Numbered from the stretch's first letter, positions 24,855 to 32,514 are shown. The stretch: 64,000 bases of DNA from Gaiella occulta (GCF_003351045.1 NZ_QQZY01000004.1:221391-285390), one strand, 5' to 3'. Notes: generated by a model not told the origin, from the sequence alone. Numbers and translations: made by a program.

Positions 24855-26195
24855 ATGGCCATCAGCGGAGACCCGAAGACGCGCTTCCGCGACCGGCGCG
24901 AAGCCGGGCGGCTGCTGGCCGAGCGGCTCACAGACCTCCGCGACGAGCAGCCGCTGGTGCTCGGGCTCGTACGCGGAGGCGTCCCCGTCGCCTTCGAGGT
25001 GGCGTCCGCCCTCGAGGCTCCGCTCGACGTCCTCGTCGTGCGAAAGCTCGGGGCGCCGCGCCAGCCCGAGTACGCGATCGGCGCCATCGCCGAGGATGGC
25101 ACCTGCGTCGTCGATTGGGATGCGGCCGCGCCTCTCGGCCTCGGTGCCGCGCAGGTGAACCGGCTGATCGCCCGCGAGAGCATCGAGGTGCGACGGCGCG
25201 TCGCGCGCTACCGCGAAGGCCGCACCCCGCTCGACGTGACCGGGCGCACCGTCGTCGTCGTCGACGACGGCGTGGCGACCGGGCTCACCGATCTCGTCGC
25301 CGTCCGTGCCGCCCATCGCGCCGGAGCGCGCAAGATCGTCGTCGCCGTGCCCGTGTGCGCCGCGCCGTCGATGGCGCGGCTGCGCCGGGAGGCCGCCGAC
25401 GTCGTCTGCGTCATCGCGCCTCGCGTGCTCGGCGGGGTCGGTCGCTGGTACGACGACTTCTCCCAGGTGGACGACGACGAGGTCGTCGCCCTGCTCGCCG
25501 CGAGTGCCGAGCGCACGGGCAAGGCGAAGGTCGAGGAGGTCGTCGTCGAGACCGACGGTGTCCGGCTGCCGGGCGACCTGCGCCGCGTCGAGCAGCCGCG
25601 GGGCATCGTCCTCTTCGCGCACGGAAGCGGCAGCAGCCGGCGCAGTCCGCGCAACGTCGAGGTCGCCGCTGCGCTCGGGAACGCCGGCTTCGCGACGCTG
25701 CTGTTCGACCTGCTCACGGTCGAGGAGACGCGCGACCGCGCGAACGTCTTCGACATCCCTCTGCTCGGCGCACGGCTCGCCGCCGCGACGCGCTGGGCGC
25801 GAGCCCGGCCGCGTCTTTCCTCCCTCGCGCTCGGCTACTTCGGCGCGAGCACCGGGGCTGCCGCCGCCCTCTCGGCCGCCGCGCAGCTTCCCGGCGAGGT
25901 CGCAGCCGTCGTCTGCCGCGGCGGCCGCCCGGACCTCGCGGCGGAGGCGCTGGCGGCGGTGCGCGCGCCGACGCTGCTCATCGTCGGCGGCGGCGACCCG
26001 CAGGTGCTCGAGCTCAACCGCGGCGCGCTCGCGGCCCTGCGCTGCGAGCGCGAGCTCGCCGTCGTGCCGGGGGCCGGGCATCTCTTCGCGGAGCCGGGCG
26101 CGCTGGAGGAGGTCGCCCGCCTCGCCTGCGCATGGTTCCTCGAGCATCTCGCGGCCGGAGCGTCGCCGCCGGAGTCGAGGACGGGCGACGGCTGA
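24855..26195 (+). CDS. Phosphoribosyltransferase-alpha/beta-hydrolase fusion
   Basis: 446 residues. Residues ~1-215 form a type I PRTase with the PRPP loop TVVVVDDGVATGLT and the PPi-region LGLVRGGVPVAFEVA; KLGAPRQPEYAIGAIAEDG is a family signature. Residues ~235-440 form a dienelactone-hydrolase-like domain with oxyanion FAHGSGSSRRSPRN, nucleophile GYFGASTGAAAAL (Ser), acidic VGGGDPQVL and the His in GAGHLFAEPG. The fusion recurs in bacterial stress-associated loci, but its substrate is not established. Start ATG 24855 is chosen for the usual N-terminus; ATG 24786 is possible. Directly upstream, TTCTTCG-N4-CGAAGAA (24830-24847) forms a palindrome in the 5' region. Confidence 0.82.
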   Translation: MAISGDPKTRFRDRREAGRLLAERLTDLRDEQPLVLGLVRGGVPVAFEVASALEAPLDVLVVRKLGAPRQPEYAIGAIAEDGTCVVDWDAAAPLGLGAAQVNRLIARESIEVRRRVARYREGRTPLDVTGRTVVVVDDGVATGLTDLVAVRAAHRAGARKIVVAVPVCAAPSMARLRREAADVVCVIAPRVLGGVGRWYDDFSQVDDDEVVALLAASAERTGKAKVEEVVVETDGVRLPGDLRRVEQPRGIVLFAHGSGSSRRSPRNVEVAAALGNAGFATLLFDLLTVEETRDRANVFDIPLLGARLAAATRWARARPRLSSLALGYFGASTGAAAALSAAAQLPGEVAAVVCRGGRPDLAAEALAAVRAPTLLIVGGGDPQVLELNRGALAALRCERELAVVPGAGHLFAEPGALEEVARLACAWFLEHLAAGASPPESRTGDG

Positions 26196-26306
26196 CGGGC
26201 GCCGCTGCCGTCTCGCCGTCCGCGACGTCCCCCTCGGCGATCCGGCCGGCGCTCGGCGGCGCACGGGCGTCACTCCCGCGGCCGCCGTCGCTGGCACAAT
26301 TGGCGT

Positions 26307-26945
26307 ATGGACACGCTCCAGAAGCCGCGGCTGCGCGGTGTCTTCCACTTCTGGGCGTTCTTCGTCGCGCTCGTCGCGGGCGTCGCGCTCGTCGCGCTCG
26401 CCGACAGCTCGCTGGCGCGGCTCGCCGCATGGATCTACGTCACCGCGCTCGCGAGCATGTTCGGCGCCAGCGCGCTCTACCACCGCTACCCCTTCAAGTC
26501 GGCCGCCCGGCGCGTGTGGGCGCGGCGACTCGACCACTCCACGATCTTCGTGTTCATCGCCGGCACCTACACGCCGTTCGCGCTCCTCGCCTTCCACGGG
26601 GCGCTGCGGTTCGGCGTGCTGGCGACGGTGTGGGCGGGGGCCGCGCTCGGCCTCGTGCTCAACTTCGTCTGGCTCGACGCTCCGAAATGGGTCAGCGTGC
26701 TCGTCTACAGCGCGGTCGGCTGGGTCGGGGTGATCACGATCCCGCAGATGTTCTCGGAGGTCGGCGTGACGGGATCGGTGCTCGTGATCGTCGGCGGCGT
26801 CCTCTACACGGTGGGCGCGCTGATCTACGCCTTCCACTGGCCGAACCCGTTCCCGAGGACGTTCGGCTTCCACGAGATCTTCCACCTCCTCGTCGTGGCC
26901 GCCGCGGCCGCGCAGTACGTGGCCGTCTCCACCGTCGTCCTCTAG
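26307..26945 (+). CDS. Hemolysin III / PAQR-family membrane protein
   Basis: 212 residues, seven predicted transmembrane helices. HlyIII/PAQR signatures: the Ser and first His in the YVTALASMFGASALYHRYPF region, the Asp in RRLDHSTIFVFIAGTYTPFALL, and the final His pair FGFHEIFHLLVV. These Ser/Asp/His residues form the conserved zinc site of the family. Bacterial members were named hemolysins, but lipid hydrolase or homeostasis roles are more likely. CACAAT six bases upstream of the ATG is a weak -10 candidate, consistent with a leaderless start. Confidence 0.9.
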   Translation: MDTLQKPRLRGVFHFWAFFVALVAGVALVALADSSLARLAAWIYVTALASMFGASALYHRYPFKSAARRVWARRLDHSTIFVFIAGTYTPFALLAFHGALRFGVLATVWAGAALGLVLNFVWLDAPKWVSVLVYSAVGWVGVITIPQMFSEVGVTGSVLVIVGGVLYTVGALIYAFHWPNPFPRTFGFHEIFHLLVVAAAAAQYVAVSTVVL

Positions 26946-26975
26946 CGCCTGCACCGACGCGAAGGAGCCGGGCGT

Positions 26976-27230
26976 CTAGCGCTTCTGCATCGACTCCTGC
27001 GCGCTCGAGCTCGAGCGCTCGCCCTGAGCGGCATCAGCTGACGATCCCGAGGGCACGCCCCGTGCGTCGCGCCCGTGCAGGACGGGCTGGCACGACTTGC
27101 CGGCCGCTTCGGCCGCCGACCGCCCGAGCAGGCTCTCCGCCGCCCTGTTCATGTGCACGACGCGCATTTCCGCATCGAAGACGACGAGCGGCTCGCTGCG
27201 CACGATCGCGCCGGGAGCGCCGCGGCCCAT
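26976..27230 (-). CDS. Short PAS-domain fragment protein
   Basis: 84 residues. EPLVVFDAEMRVVHMNRAAESLLGRSAAEAAGK matches the first half of a PAS domain (beta strands, then the N-R-A-A-E-x-L-L-G helix), normally found as the sensor of LuxR-type regulators or kinases. No output domain follows: the tail is a Ser/Ala-rich stretch. It may be a stand-alone truncated sensor or the remains of a larger regulator. Transcribed divergently from the GST/glutaredoxin-like gene, with the shared redox operator at its 5' side. Confidence 0.5.
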   Translation of the reverse strand: MGRGAPGAIVRSEPLVVFDAEMRVVHMNRAAESLLGRSAAEAAGKSCQPVLHGRDARGVPSGSSADAAQGERSSSSAQESMQKR

Positions 27231-27308
27231 GGACGCAATTCCGTCGCGCCGGCGCCCCGCCGCGATCGGAAGCAGGCGGCTGCGGCAATCCCGCTATGCC
27301 AGCTAGTA

Positions 27309-27348
27309 ACAACTTCCGATTATCTACAAGCACAGAGTTGTGTATACT
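27309..27348 (+). promoter_or_regulatory. Redox promoter/operator, copy 1
   Basis: ACAACT (27309-27314), 21 bases, AGTTGT (27336-27341), overlapping AGTTGTGTATACT, whose TATACT (27343-27348) is the -10 box. TACAA lies at 27325-27329. The same arrangement recurs at 28319-28358. ATG 27355 is six bases after the -10: leaderless. Confidence 0.75.
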
Positions 27349-27354
27349 CGTCTC

Positions 27355-27690
27355 ATGCCCGCTCTTCCCACCGCTGAGACTCCGATGCTCCGTCTCTTCC
27401 AGACGGAGTGGTGCCCATCGTCCCACAGGGTGCGGCAGCGCCTCACGGAGCTGGACGTCGCCTACACGGCGCTCCAGGTGCCCGTCGAGCGCGACGAGCG
27501 GACTGCGCTCTTCCAGGCGACCGGCGGCGTCACCATCCCCGCGCTCGTGGCGGAGGACGGAGCCGTGCTGATCGGCGAGGACGCGATCCTCGACTACCTG
27601 GACAGGCGCTTCGACGAACCCGGGGGCGCCGTCGCCCACCGGGAGAAGGCCGAGCAGGCACGCCGGCGACTACTGGAGGAGGCAGCATGA
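27355..27690 (+). CDS. Glutaredoxin/GST-N-domain redox protein
   Basis: 111 residues from ATG 27355. Thioredoxin-fold beta-alpha-beta start LRLFQTEWCPSSHRVRQRL with a monothiol-type CPSS active site, then the cis-Pro loop GGVTIPALVAEDG and the glutathione-binding GEDAILDYLDRRF, typical of GST N-terminal domains and glutaredoxin-like proteins. There is no C-terminal helical GST domain. In an actinobacterium the reductant could be another low-molecular-weight thiol. It shares its promoter architecture with the thioredoxin operon 1 kb downstream and is coupled to a 23-residue ORF and a DUF302 gene. Confidence 0.85.
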   Translation: MPALPTAETPMLRLFQTEWCPSSHRVRQRLTELDVAYTALQVPVERDERTALFQATGGVTIPALVAEDGAVLIGEDAILDYLDRRFDEPGGAVAHREKAEQARRRLLEEAA

Positions 27691-27758
27691 GACGCAGGCT
27701 CGACAGAGACGCGCAGCGAGCGGAGGTGCCGGCTCGGCCGGCGCCGGAGCGGGTATGA
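27687..27758 (+). CDS. Micro-ORF bridging two genes
   Basis: 23 codons (MRRRLDRDAQRAEVPARPAPERV). Its ATG overlaps the preceding stop (ATGA) and its own stop overlaps the next ATG (ATGA), so ribosomes could pass from the redox gene to DUF302 without release. The peptide is basic and has no known domain. It may act only as a translational relay. The double overlap is the only evidence for it being real. Confidence 0.4.
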   Translation: MRRRLDRDAQRAEVPARPAPERV

Positions 27759-28162
27759 GCACGGCACCGTACGCCTTGACGACGAAGACCGCGCTCGCGT
27801 TCGACGACGCGGTCGCGCGCGTTCGCGAGGAGCTCGCGTCCGAGGGATTCGGCGTCCTCACCGAGATCGACGCGCAGTCGACCCTGCGCGAGAAGCTCGG
27901 GGTCGAGATGGAGCGCTACCTGATCCTGGGTGCGTGCAATCCGGCGTTCGCCCACGCGGCGCTCGAGCTGGAGCCGGAGATCGGCGTCCTCCTGCCCTGC
28001 AACGTGGTCGTCTACGAGCAGGACGGGTCGACGCTCGTCTCGGCGGTCGACGCCGAGCGGATGCTCTCGGTCGTCGGGCGCGGGGATCTGAACCCGATCG
28101 CGGACGAGGTGCGCGGACGGCTCGCCGGCGTCGTCGCGCGGGTCGGCGCGGCCACGGCCTGA
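27755..28162 (+). CDS. DUF302 domain protein
   Basis: 135 residues. The DUF302 pattern is clear: FDDAVARVREELASEGFGVLTEIDAQ, LGVEMERYLILGACNPAFAHAALE, EIGVLLPCNVVVYEQDG, and DAERMLSVVG near the end. The family has a small alpha/beta fold and no agreed function. The Cys in GACNPAFA and in LPCNVVV are conserved in the family and fit a redox or metal role, matching the neighbours (GST/Grx-like, thioredoxin). Translationally coupled to the upstream micro-ORF. A strong hairpin terminator follows at 28181. Confidence 0.88.
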   Translation: MSTAPYALTTKTALAFDDAVARVREELASEGFGVLTEIDAQSTLREKLGVEMERYLILGACNPAFAHAALELEPEIGVLLPCNVVVYEQDGSTLVSAVDAERMLSVVGRGDLNPIADEVRGRLAGVVARVGAATA

Positions 28163-28180
28163 GCGATCGCGATGCAGGCA

Positions 28181-28213
28181 GGCGGGCCGCCCGGACGATC
28201 CGGGCGGCCCGCC
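28181..28213 (+). terminator. Strong hairpin after DUF302
   Basis: Perfect 15-bp stem GGCGGGCCGCCCGGA / TCCGGGCGGCCCGCC with loop CGA, 18 bases past the stop. No long T-run, as is usual in GC-rich actinobacteria. It separates the first redox unit from the thioredoxin operon. Confidence 0.75.
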
Positions 28214-28318
28214 GTCTTCCCCGGGATCGGCGCCCTCGTCCTCTGCCACCACGGTGCCGGCGGTGTCCGCGCGGGCGGGCGGCCCCGCATCGAGCCGATC
28301 ACGGGCGTGGTACCAACT

Positions 28319-28358
28319 ACAACTAGAAACCTTGTACAATCAAATAGTTGTGTATACT
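28319..28358 (+). promoter_or_regulatory. Redox promoter/operator, copy 2
   Basis: ACAACTA (28319-28325) and TAGTTGT (28345-28351) with 21 bases between the ACAACT and AGTTGT cores, followed by TATACT (28353-28358). AGTTGTGTATACT is identical to copy 1 and TACAA is at the same offset. An extra palindrome TTGTACAA lies at 28332-28339. A leader with a GAAGGAG ribosome site precedes the thioredoxin ATG. Confidence 0.78.
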
Positions 28359-28388
28359 GGAGCAACCGATTCGACCGAAGGAGTTGAG

Positions 28389-28721
28389 ATGGACGTCTCT
28401 AGCGAGACTTTCGAGACCGATGTGATCGAGCGCTCACGCGAGGTGCCCGTGATCGTCGATTTCTGGGCGCCGTGGTGCGGCCCGTGCCACATGCTCGCGC
28501 CCGTGCTGGAGCGCGAGGTCGAGCGGCGCGGCGGCGCCGTCGAGCTCGTGAAGGTGAACATCGACGACAATCCCGACATCGCGCGCCGGTTCGCGATCAG
28601 CGGCATCCCGGCAGTGAAGGCGTTCTCGGACGGTGCCGTCGTGAAGGAGTTCGTCGGCGCCGTGCCGCCCGTCGTCGTCGCCGGCTTCCTGGACGCGCTT
28701 CGCGACGAGGTGGCGGCGTGA
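28389..28721 (+). CDS. trxA: Thioredoxin
   Basis: 110 residues. Active site FWAPWCGPCHMLAPVLE (WCGPC), the strand VELVKVNIDDNPDIARRF, the cis-Pro region ISGIPAVKAFSDG, and the C-terminal helix. General cytosolic disulfide reductase. First gene of a four-gene unit joined by stop/start overlaps (trx, ArsR-type regulator, DUF2892, MMPL). The ATG at 28389 has a good ribosome site, GAAGGAG; the longer upstream frame reads through the operator and is rejected. May supply electrons to the arsenate reductase elsewhere in the window, though that is speculative. Confidence 0.93.
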   Translation: MDVSSETFETDVIERSREVPVIVDFWAPWCGPCHMLAPVLEREVERRGGAVELVKVNIDDNPDIARRFAISGIPAVKAFSDGAVVKEFVGAVPPVVVAGFLDALRDEVAA

Positions 28722-29074
28722 GCGCGTCCGCGACGACGCTTCCGCACCCGCTGCCCGACGCTCTCGTGGAGCTGATCGCGCGGCGCTTCCGCGTCATCGG
28801 CGAGCCGATGCGCATCCGGCTGCTCGACAGCCTGCGGGTGGGAGAGGCGACCGTGCAGGAGCTCACCGAGGCGGTGGGCGCATCGCAGCAGAACGTCTCC
28901 AAGCACCTGCACGTCCTGCACGAGGCGGGAATCGTGGCACGGCGGAAGTCCGGCAACCAGGTCTTCTACCGCGTCGTCGACGCCGGCGTATTCGAGCTCT
29001 GCGAGACCGTCTGCGGCAGCGTGCAGCGCCAGGTCGCGGAGCTGAACGCGATCCTCGAAGGAGCGGGGCGATGA
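28718..29074 (+). CDS. ArsR-family regulator of the thioredoxin operon
   Basis: 118 residues from GTG 28718 (GTGA overlap with trx). Winged helix: RFRVIGEPMRIRLLDSLR, recognition helix VGASQQNVSKHLHVLHEAG, wing RRKSGNQVFYRVVD. It lacks the ELCVC metal motif of true ArsR. The only cysteines are in FELCETVCGSV near the C-terminus, spaced like a dithiol redox or metal switch. Being inside the operon with two copies of the ACAACT-N21-AGTTGT operator nearby, it is the obvious candidate ligand-controlled repressor of both units. The inducer is unknown. Confidence 0.85.
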   Translation: MSASATTLPHPLPDALVELIARRFRVIGEPMRIRLLDSLRVGEATVQELTEAVGASQQNVSKHLHVLHEAGIVARRKSGNQVFYRVVDAGVFELCETVCGSVQRQVAELNAILEGAGR

Positions 29075-29289
29075 GGGCCTCCGCCTGGCCTCTCGAGCGT
29101 GTCCTCTTCGCGCTCGCCGGCACGATGACCCTGCTCAGCGTGGCGCTGGCCGCGCTCGTGTCGCCGTGGTTCTTGCTGCTCGCCGCGTTCGTGGGGGTGA
29201 GCCAGTGGCTGTACGTGTCCGTCGGGCAGTGCCCGGCCTCATTCGTGATCGAGCGCGTGCTCCACGTCGAGCGGGGGTGCCCGAGGTGA
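29071..29289 (+). CDS. DUF2892-type small membrane protein
   Basis: 72 residues, two hydrophobic helices (VLFALAGTMTLLSVALAALV and a second one starting WFLLLAAFVGVSQWLYVS) and the DUF2892 ending VGQCPASFVIERVLH. In other bacteria this domain follows rhodanese modules or sits with thioredoxin/sulfur-handling genes. A sulfur-transfer or membrane redox role is inferred from such company. ATGA overlap with the regulator, GTGA overlap with the MMPL gene. Confidence 0.82.
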   Translation: MRASAWPLERVLFALAGTMTLLSVALAALVSPWFLLLAAFVGVSQWLYVSVGQCPASFVIERVLHVERGCPR

Positions 29290-31394
29290 TCGCCGTCGGG
29301 CCGCTCGGCCGGCTGGGTTCGTGGACGGCCGCTCATTTCCGCACCGTCCTCATCGCCTGGGTCGTGATCGCCGCCGGTCTCGGCGCGCTGGCGCCGAAGG
29401 TCGAGCACGCGCTCTCCGGCGCGGGCTGGGAGGCGTCGGGCTCGCAGTCGGTGCAGGCACGCGAGCTCATCGACAGGAGCTTCGGCGGCCAGTCGAGCGC
29501 CGCGCTGATGGTCGTGCTGCACGCGCCGGCGGCGACCGTCGCCGATCCTGCGTTCGCCGCGACGGTCGACCGCGTCACGGCGATCCTGCGCGCGGACGCG
29601 CGCGTCTCCTCGATCGCCGCGCCGCGCCCGGGCTTCTCCATCTCCCGCGATCGCCATACCGCGATCGTGAGCGCCGGCGCGAAGGGGTCGACGACGGAGA
29701 TGGTGGCCGCCGCCGACGAGCTCAAGGGCAAGCTGAAGGCCGCCGCCGGTGCCGGCGTCGCGGTCAGCCTCACCGGAGCGTCCGGCATGTGGTCGGACTT
29801 CAACGAGGCGAACCGCAACGCGATGATGAAGTCCGAGCTCATCTCCTGGCCGGTCACGCTCGTGATCCTGCTGCTCGCCTTCGGCTCGCTCGTCGCCGCC
29901 GGCCTGCCGTTGATGCTCACGATCCTCGGCCTCGTCGCCTCTGCCGGGACGCTGTACCTCGGCAGCCGGGTGTTCGACATCTCGATCTGGGCGATGAACT
30001 TCGCGCTCATGTTCGCGCTCGCGCTCGGGATCGACTACGCGCTCTTCGTCGTGCACCGTTTCCGCGGCGCCTTCTTCGGCTCGAAGCTGACCGCGCGCGA
30101 GGCGGTCGCGGCGACGATGGACACGGCGGGCAAGGCCGTGCTCTTCTCGGGGCTGACGGTGCTGATCTCGCTGTCGGCGGTGATGCTCGTGCCGAGCCCG
30201 GCGTTCCGCTCGATGGCGCTCGGGATCATGGTGTCCGTGCTCTTCGTGCTGCTGGCGACGCTGACCCTGCTGCCGGCGGTGCTCGGCAGGCTCGGCCCGC
30301 GGGTCGACAAGCTCGCCCTCAGGTGGGTGCACTCGGGCGAGCATCGCTCGCCGGCGTTCGCCGCCTGGGCGGAGCGCCTGTGGCGGCGCCCGCTGCTCTA
30401 CGGCTCGGCGGCCCTCGCGGTGCTGATCGCGCTGGCGCTGCCGATCTTCGGGTTGCGCACGGGCATGCCGTCGATCAAGGTCGTGCCGCCGAGCGACGGC
30501 TCGCGCCAGGGCTACGAGCTCGTCCAGGCGGCCTTCGGCCAGGGGGCGCCGGGCGCGCTGCAGATCGTCGGGCCGGCGGCGGCGATCGCCGGCGCGTCCG
30601 CGGCCGTCGCGTCCGATCCCGGCATCGCCCGCGTCATGCCGGCGCAGCCCGGCGCGGACGGTCTCGCGCTCGTGCAGGCGATCCCCGCCTCCGACCCGTC
30701 GAGCCCGAGCGTCGGCGCGACCATCGACCGGCTCCGCGAGGTGCTGCCGGCCGGCGTGCTCGTCGGCGGCGCCACTGCCGAGAATCACGACCTCGAGCAG
30801 ACGCTGGCGGCGAAGACGCCGCTCGTGATCGGCGTCGTGCTCGTGCTCGGCTTCCTGCTGCTGCTCCTCGCGCTGCAGGCGCCCGTGATCGCCGCCGTCG
30901 GCGTCGTCACGAACCTGCTTGCGACCGGTGCCGCCTTCGGCGTCGCCCGCCTCATCTTCCAGGGGGGGCACGGCTCCGGGCTGCTCGGGTTCGAGTCGCA
31001 GGGCTTCATCGACGCGTGGGGGCCCGTGTTCTTCTTCGCCATGATCTTCGCGATCTCGATGGACTACACGGTGTTCCTGCTCTCGTCGGCGAAGGAGCAC
31101 TACGACCGCTCGCACGATCCGCGCGACGCGATGGTGGGAGGGCTCGCGCATTCCGGCCGCGTCATCTTCGCCGCCGCCGCCGTGATGGTGGCGGTGTTCC
31201 TCACCTTCGCGCTCTCGGGGCCGCTGCCGCCGAAGGAGATGGGCGTCATCCTGGGTGTGGCGGTGCTCCTCGACGCGTTGCTGATCCGGCTCGTGCTCGT
31301 GCCGGTGGCGCTGCGGCTGCTGGGGACGTGGGCCTGGGGCCTGCCGCGCTGGCTCGACCGCATCCTGCCGGATGTGAGGTTCGGGCACTCGTAG
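29286..31394 (+). CDS. MMPL-family RND transporter
   Basis: 702 residues, about twelve transmembrane helices in two halves with one large periplasmic loop after TM1 and another after TM7. Conserved proton-relay segments: the Asp-Tyr pair in ALGIDYALFVVHRFR in the first half and ISMDYTVFLLSSAKEHYD in the second. MMPL proteins export lipids, siderophores or toxic compounds. The coupling to thioredoxin, an ArsR-type regulator and DUF2892 suggests efflux of a thiol-reactive compound or metalloid. Start GTG 29286 overlaps the DUF2892 stop. Last gene of the unit; a perfect hairpin follows at 31464. Confidence 0.92.
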   Translation: MIAVGPLGRLGSWTAAHFRTVLIAWVVIAAGLGALAPKVEHALSGAGWEASGSQSVQARELIDRSFGGQSSAALMVVLHAPAATVADPAFAATVDRVTAILRADARVSSIAAPRPGFSISRDRHTAIVSAGAKGSTTEMVAAADELKGKLKAAAGAGVAVSLTGASGMWSDFNEANRNAMMKSELISWPVTLVILLLAFGSLVAAGLPLMLTILGLVASAGTLYLGSRVFDISIWAMNFALMFALALGIDYALFVVHRFRGAFFGSKLTAREAVAATMDTAGKAVLFSGLTVLISLSAVMLVPSPAFRSMALGIMVSVLFVLLATLTLLPAVLGRLGPRVDKLALRWVHSGEHRSPAFAAWAERLWRRPLLYGSAALAVLIALALPIFGLRTGMPSIKVVPPSDGSRQGYELVQAAFGQGAPGALQIVGPAAAIAGASAAVASDPGIARVMPAQPGADGLALVQAIPASDPSSPSVGATIDRLREVLPAGVLVGGATAENHDLEQTLAAKTPLVIGVVLVLGFLLLLLALQAPVIAAVGVVTNLLATGAAFGVARLIFQGGHGSGLLGFESQGFIDAWGPVFFFAMIFAISMDYTVFLLSSAKEHYDRSHDPRDAMVGGLAHSGRVIFAAAAVMVAVFLTFALSGPLPPKEMGVILGVAVLLDALLIRLVLVPVALRLLGTWAWGLPRWLDRILPDVRFGHS

Positions 31395-31463
31395 ACGAGT
31401 GCTGAACGTTCTCTTACGGATGGGTCGCAGGCCTTGCGGCGCGGCTGTCGCGCCGGGCACTGT

Positions 31464-31491
31464 GGGTGGCGGGACGTATGTCCCGCCACCC
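31464..31491. terminator. Perfect 12-bp hairpin
   Basis: GGGTGGCGGGAC-GTAT-GTCCCGCCACCC, 69 bases after the MMPL stop and just before the ribosome site of the next gene. It probably ends the thioredoxin/MMPL transcript. There is no T-run, so it could alternatively act in the leader of the secreted-protein gene. Confidence 0.6.
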
Positions 31492-31512
31492 ATCCGGACG
31501 AGGAGGTCGCCC

Positions 31513-31935
31513 GTGCCGAACACGACTGCCGTACGTGGATCCCTGCTCGCAGCCATGGTGCTCGTCGCGATGGTTCCGTCCGCTCTCGCGGCGCCGGCCG
31601 GCAAGCCGGTGATCGTGATCGGGACGCCGAATCTCGGCAAGGTGATCGCGACGCCCGGGAAGCTCGGGATCTACTACTGGGACACCGAGAAGAAGGCCGG
31701 CGGGAAGATCCGCTGTACCGGGTCGTGCGCCGTGGCGTGGCCGCCGGTGTTCGTGAAGGCGGTGCCCCCCAAGCACGTGAGCGGCGTGACGGCGACGTTC
31801 GGCGCGGTCAGGCGGGCGGGGAAGCTGCAGCTGACCGTGAACGGGCTCCCGGCCTACACCTACCGGCACGACACGGCGGGGGTCGTCAAGTGCGACAACG
31901 TCGACGGCTGGCACGCCGTCCGCGCCCGCGTCTGA
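31513..31935 (+). CDS. Secreted repeat (PF03640-type) protein
   Basis: 140 residues from GTG 31513, six bases after AGGAGG (31501-31506). A Sec signal peptide is seen: RGSLLAAMVLVAMVPSALAA with a likely cut after ALA. The mature part has the secreted-repeat pattern GKLGIYYWDTEKKAGGKIRC, TGSCAVAWPPVF, LTVNGLPAYTYRHD, DGWHAV, with two disulfide-type cysteines. The family is found on actinobacterial surfaces, and heme/electron-related roles have been suggested. No lipobox is visible. Followed directly by the triplicated 171-bp repeat. Confidence 0.85.
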   Translation: MPNTTAVRGSLLAAMVLVAMVPSALAAPAGKPVIVIGTPNLGKVIATPGKLGIYYWDTEKKAGGKIRCTGSCAVAWPPVFVKAVPPKHVSGVTATFGAVRRAGKLQLTVNGLPAYTYRHDTAGVVKCDNVDGWHAVRARV

Positions 31936-31944
31936 GCGTCCTGC

Positions 31945-32436
31945 CTGCGCCGGGGAGCGGGCGGCCGCTTGTCGACGGGGGTCGATCGCCGTCACCACGG
32001 GAAGGGAGGTTCCCTGGGAACCGTAGGTTCCCGGCTTCAGGGGTGTTCGCGCGATCCGGGGTCCCCGCTCGGGGATCCCGGATCTTGCGCCGAAACACGT
32101 GCGCCATGCGTGAGCCTGCGCCGGGGAGCGGGCGGCCGCTTGTCGACGGGGGTCGATCGCCGTCACCACGGGAAGGGAGGTTCCCTGGGAACCGTAGGTT
32201 CCCGGCTTCAGGGGTGTTCGCGCGATCCGGGGTCCCCGCTCGGGGATCCCGGATCTTGCGCCGAAACACGTGCGCCATGCGTGAGCCTGCGCCGGGGAGC
32301 GGGCGGCCGCTTGTCGACGGGGGTCGATCGCCGTCACCACGGGAAGGGAGGTTCCCTGGGAACCGTAGGTTCCCGGCTTCAGGGGTGTTCGCGCGATCCG
32401 GGGTCCCCGCTCGGGGATCCCGGATCTTGCGCCGAC
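31945..32436. repeat. Three tandem copies of a 171-bp unit (third partial)
   Basis: Units start at 31945, 32116 and 32287, with a period of exactly 171 bases. The third copy ends after ~150 bases, six bases from tRNA-Val. As far as I can read, copies are essentially identical. Each contains GGTTCCC-T-GGGAACC (first copy 32008-32022) with a second GGTTCCC that can compete for pairing, and a 15-bp hairpin GATCCGGGGTCCCCG / CGGGGATCCCGGATC with one G-U pair (32053-32084, repeated at +171 and +342). Because 171 is divisible by three, open frames run through on both strands; they are not genes. The hairpins may terminate transcripts arriving from both sides. Confidence 0.93.
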
Positions 32437-32441
32437 GAACA

Positions 32442-32514
32442 TGGGCGGTGACGGGCTCGAACCGCCGACCCCCTCGGTGTAAACGAGGTGCTCTACCAGC
32501 TGAGCTAACCGCCC
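32442..32514 (-). tRNA. tRNA-Val (TAC)
   Basis: 73-nt cloverleaf on the minus strand. Acceptor GGGCGGT/ACCGCCC, D-arm GCTC/GAGC, anticodon stem CCTCG/CGAGG with loop TTTACAC (anticodon TAC), T-arm CGGCGGTTCGAGCCCGTCA with T-loop TTCGAGC, discriminator A, no CCA. Its 3' side runs straight into the 171-bp repeats. Confidence 0.95.

Noticed and set aside
22737..26195. 1152-codon plus-strand ORF covering the RNase J region
   Set aside because: The first two thirds is antisense to RNase J; only the part from 24855 is a gene.
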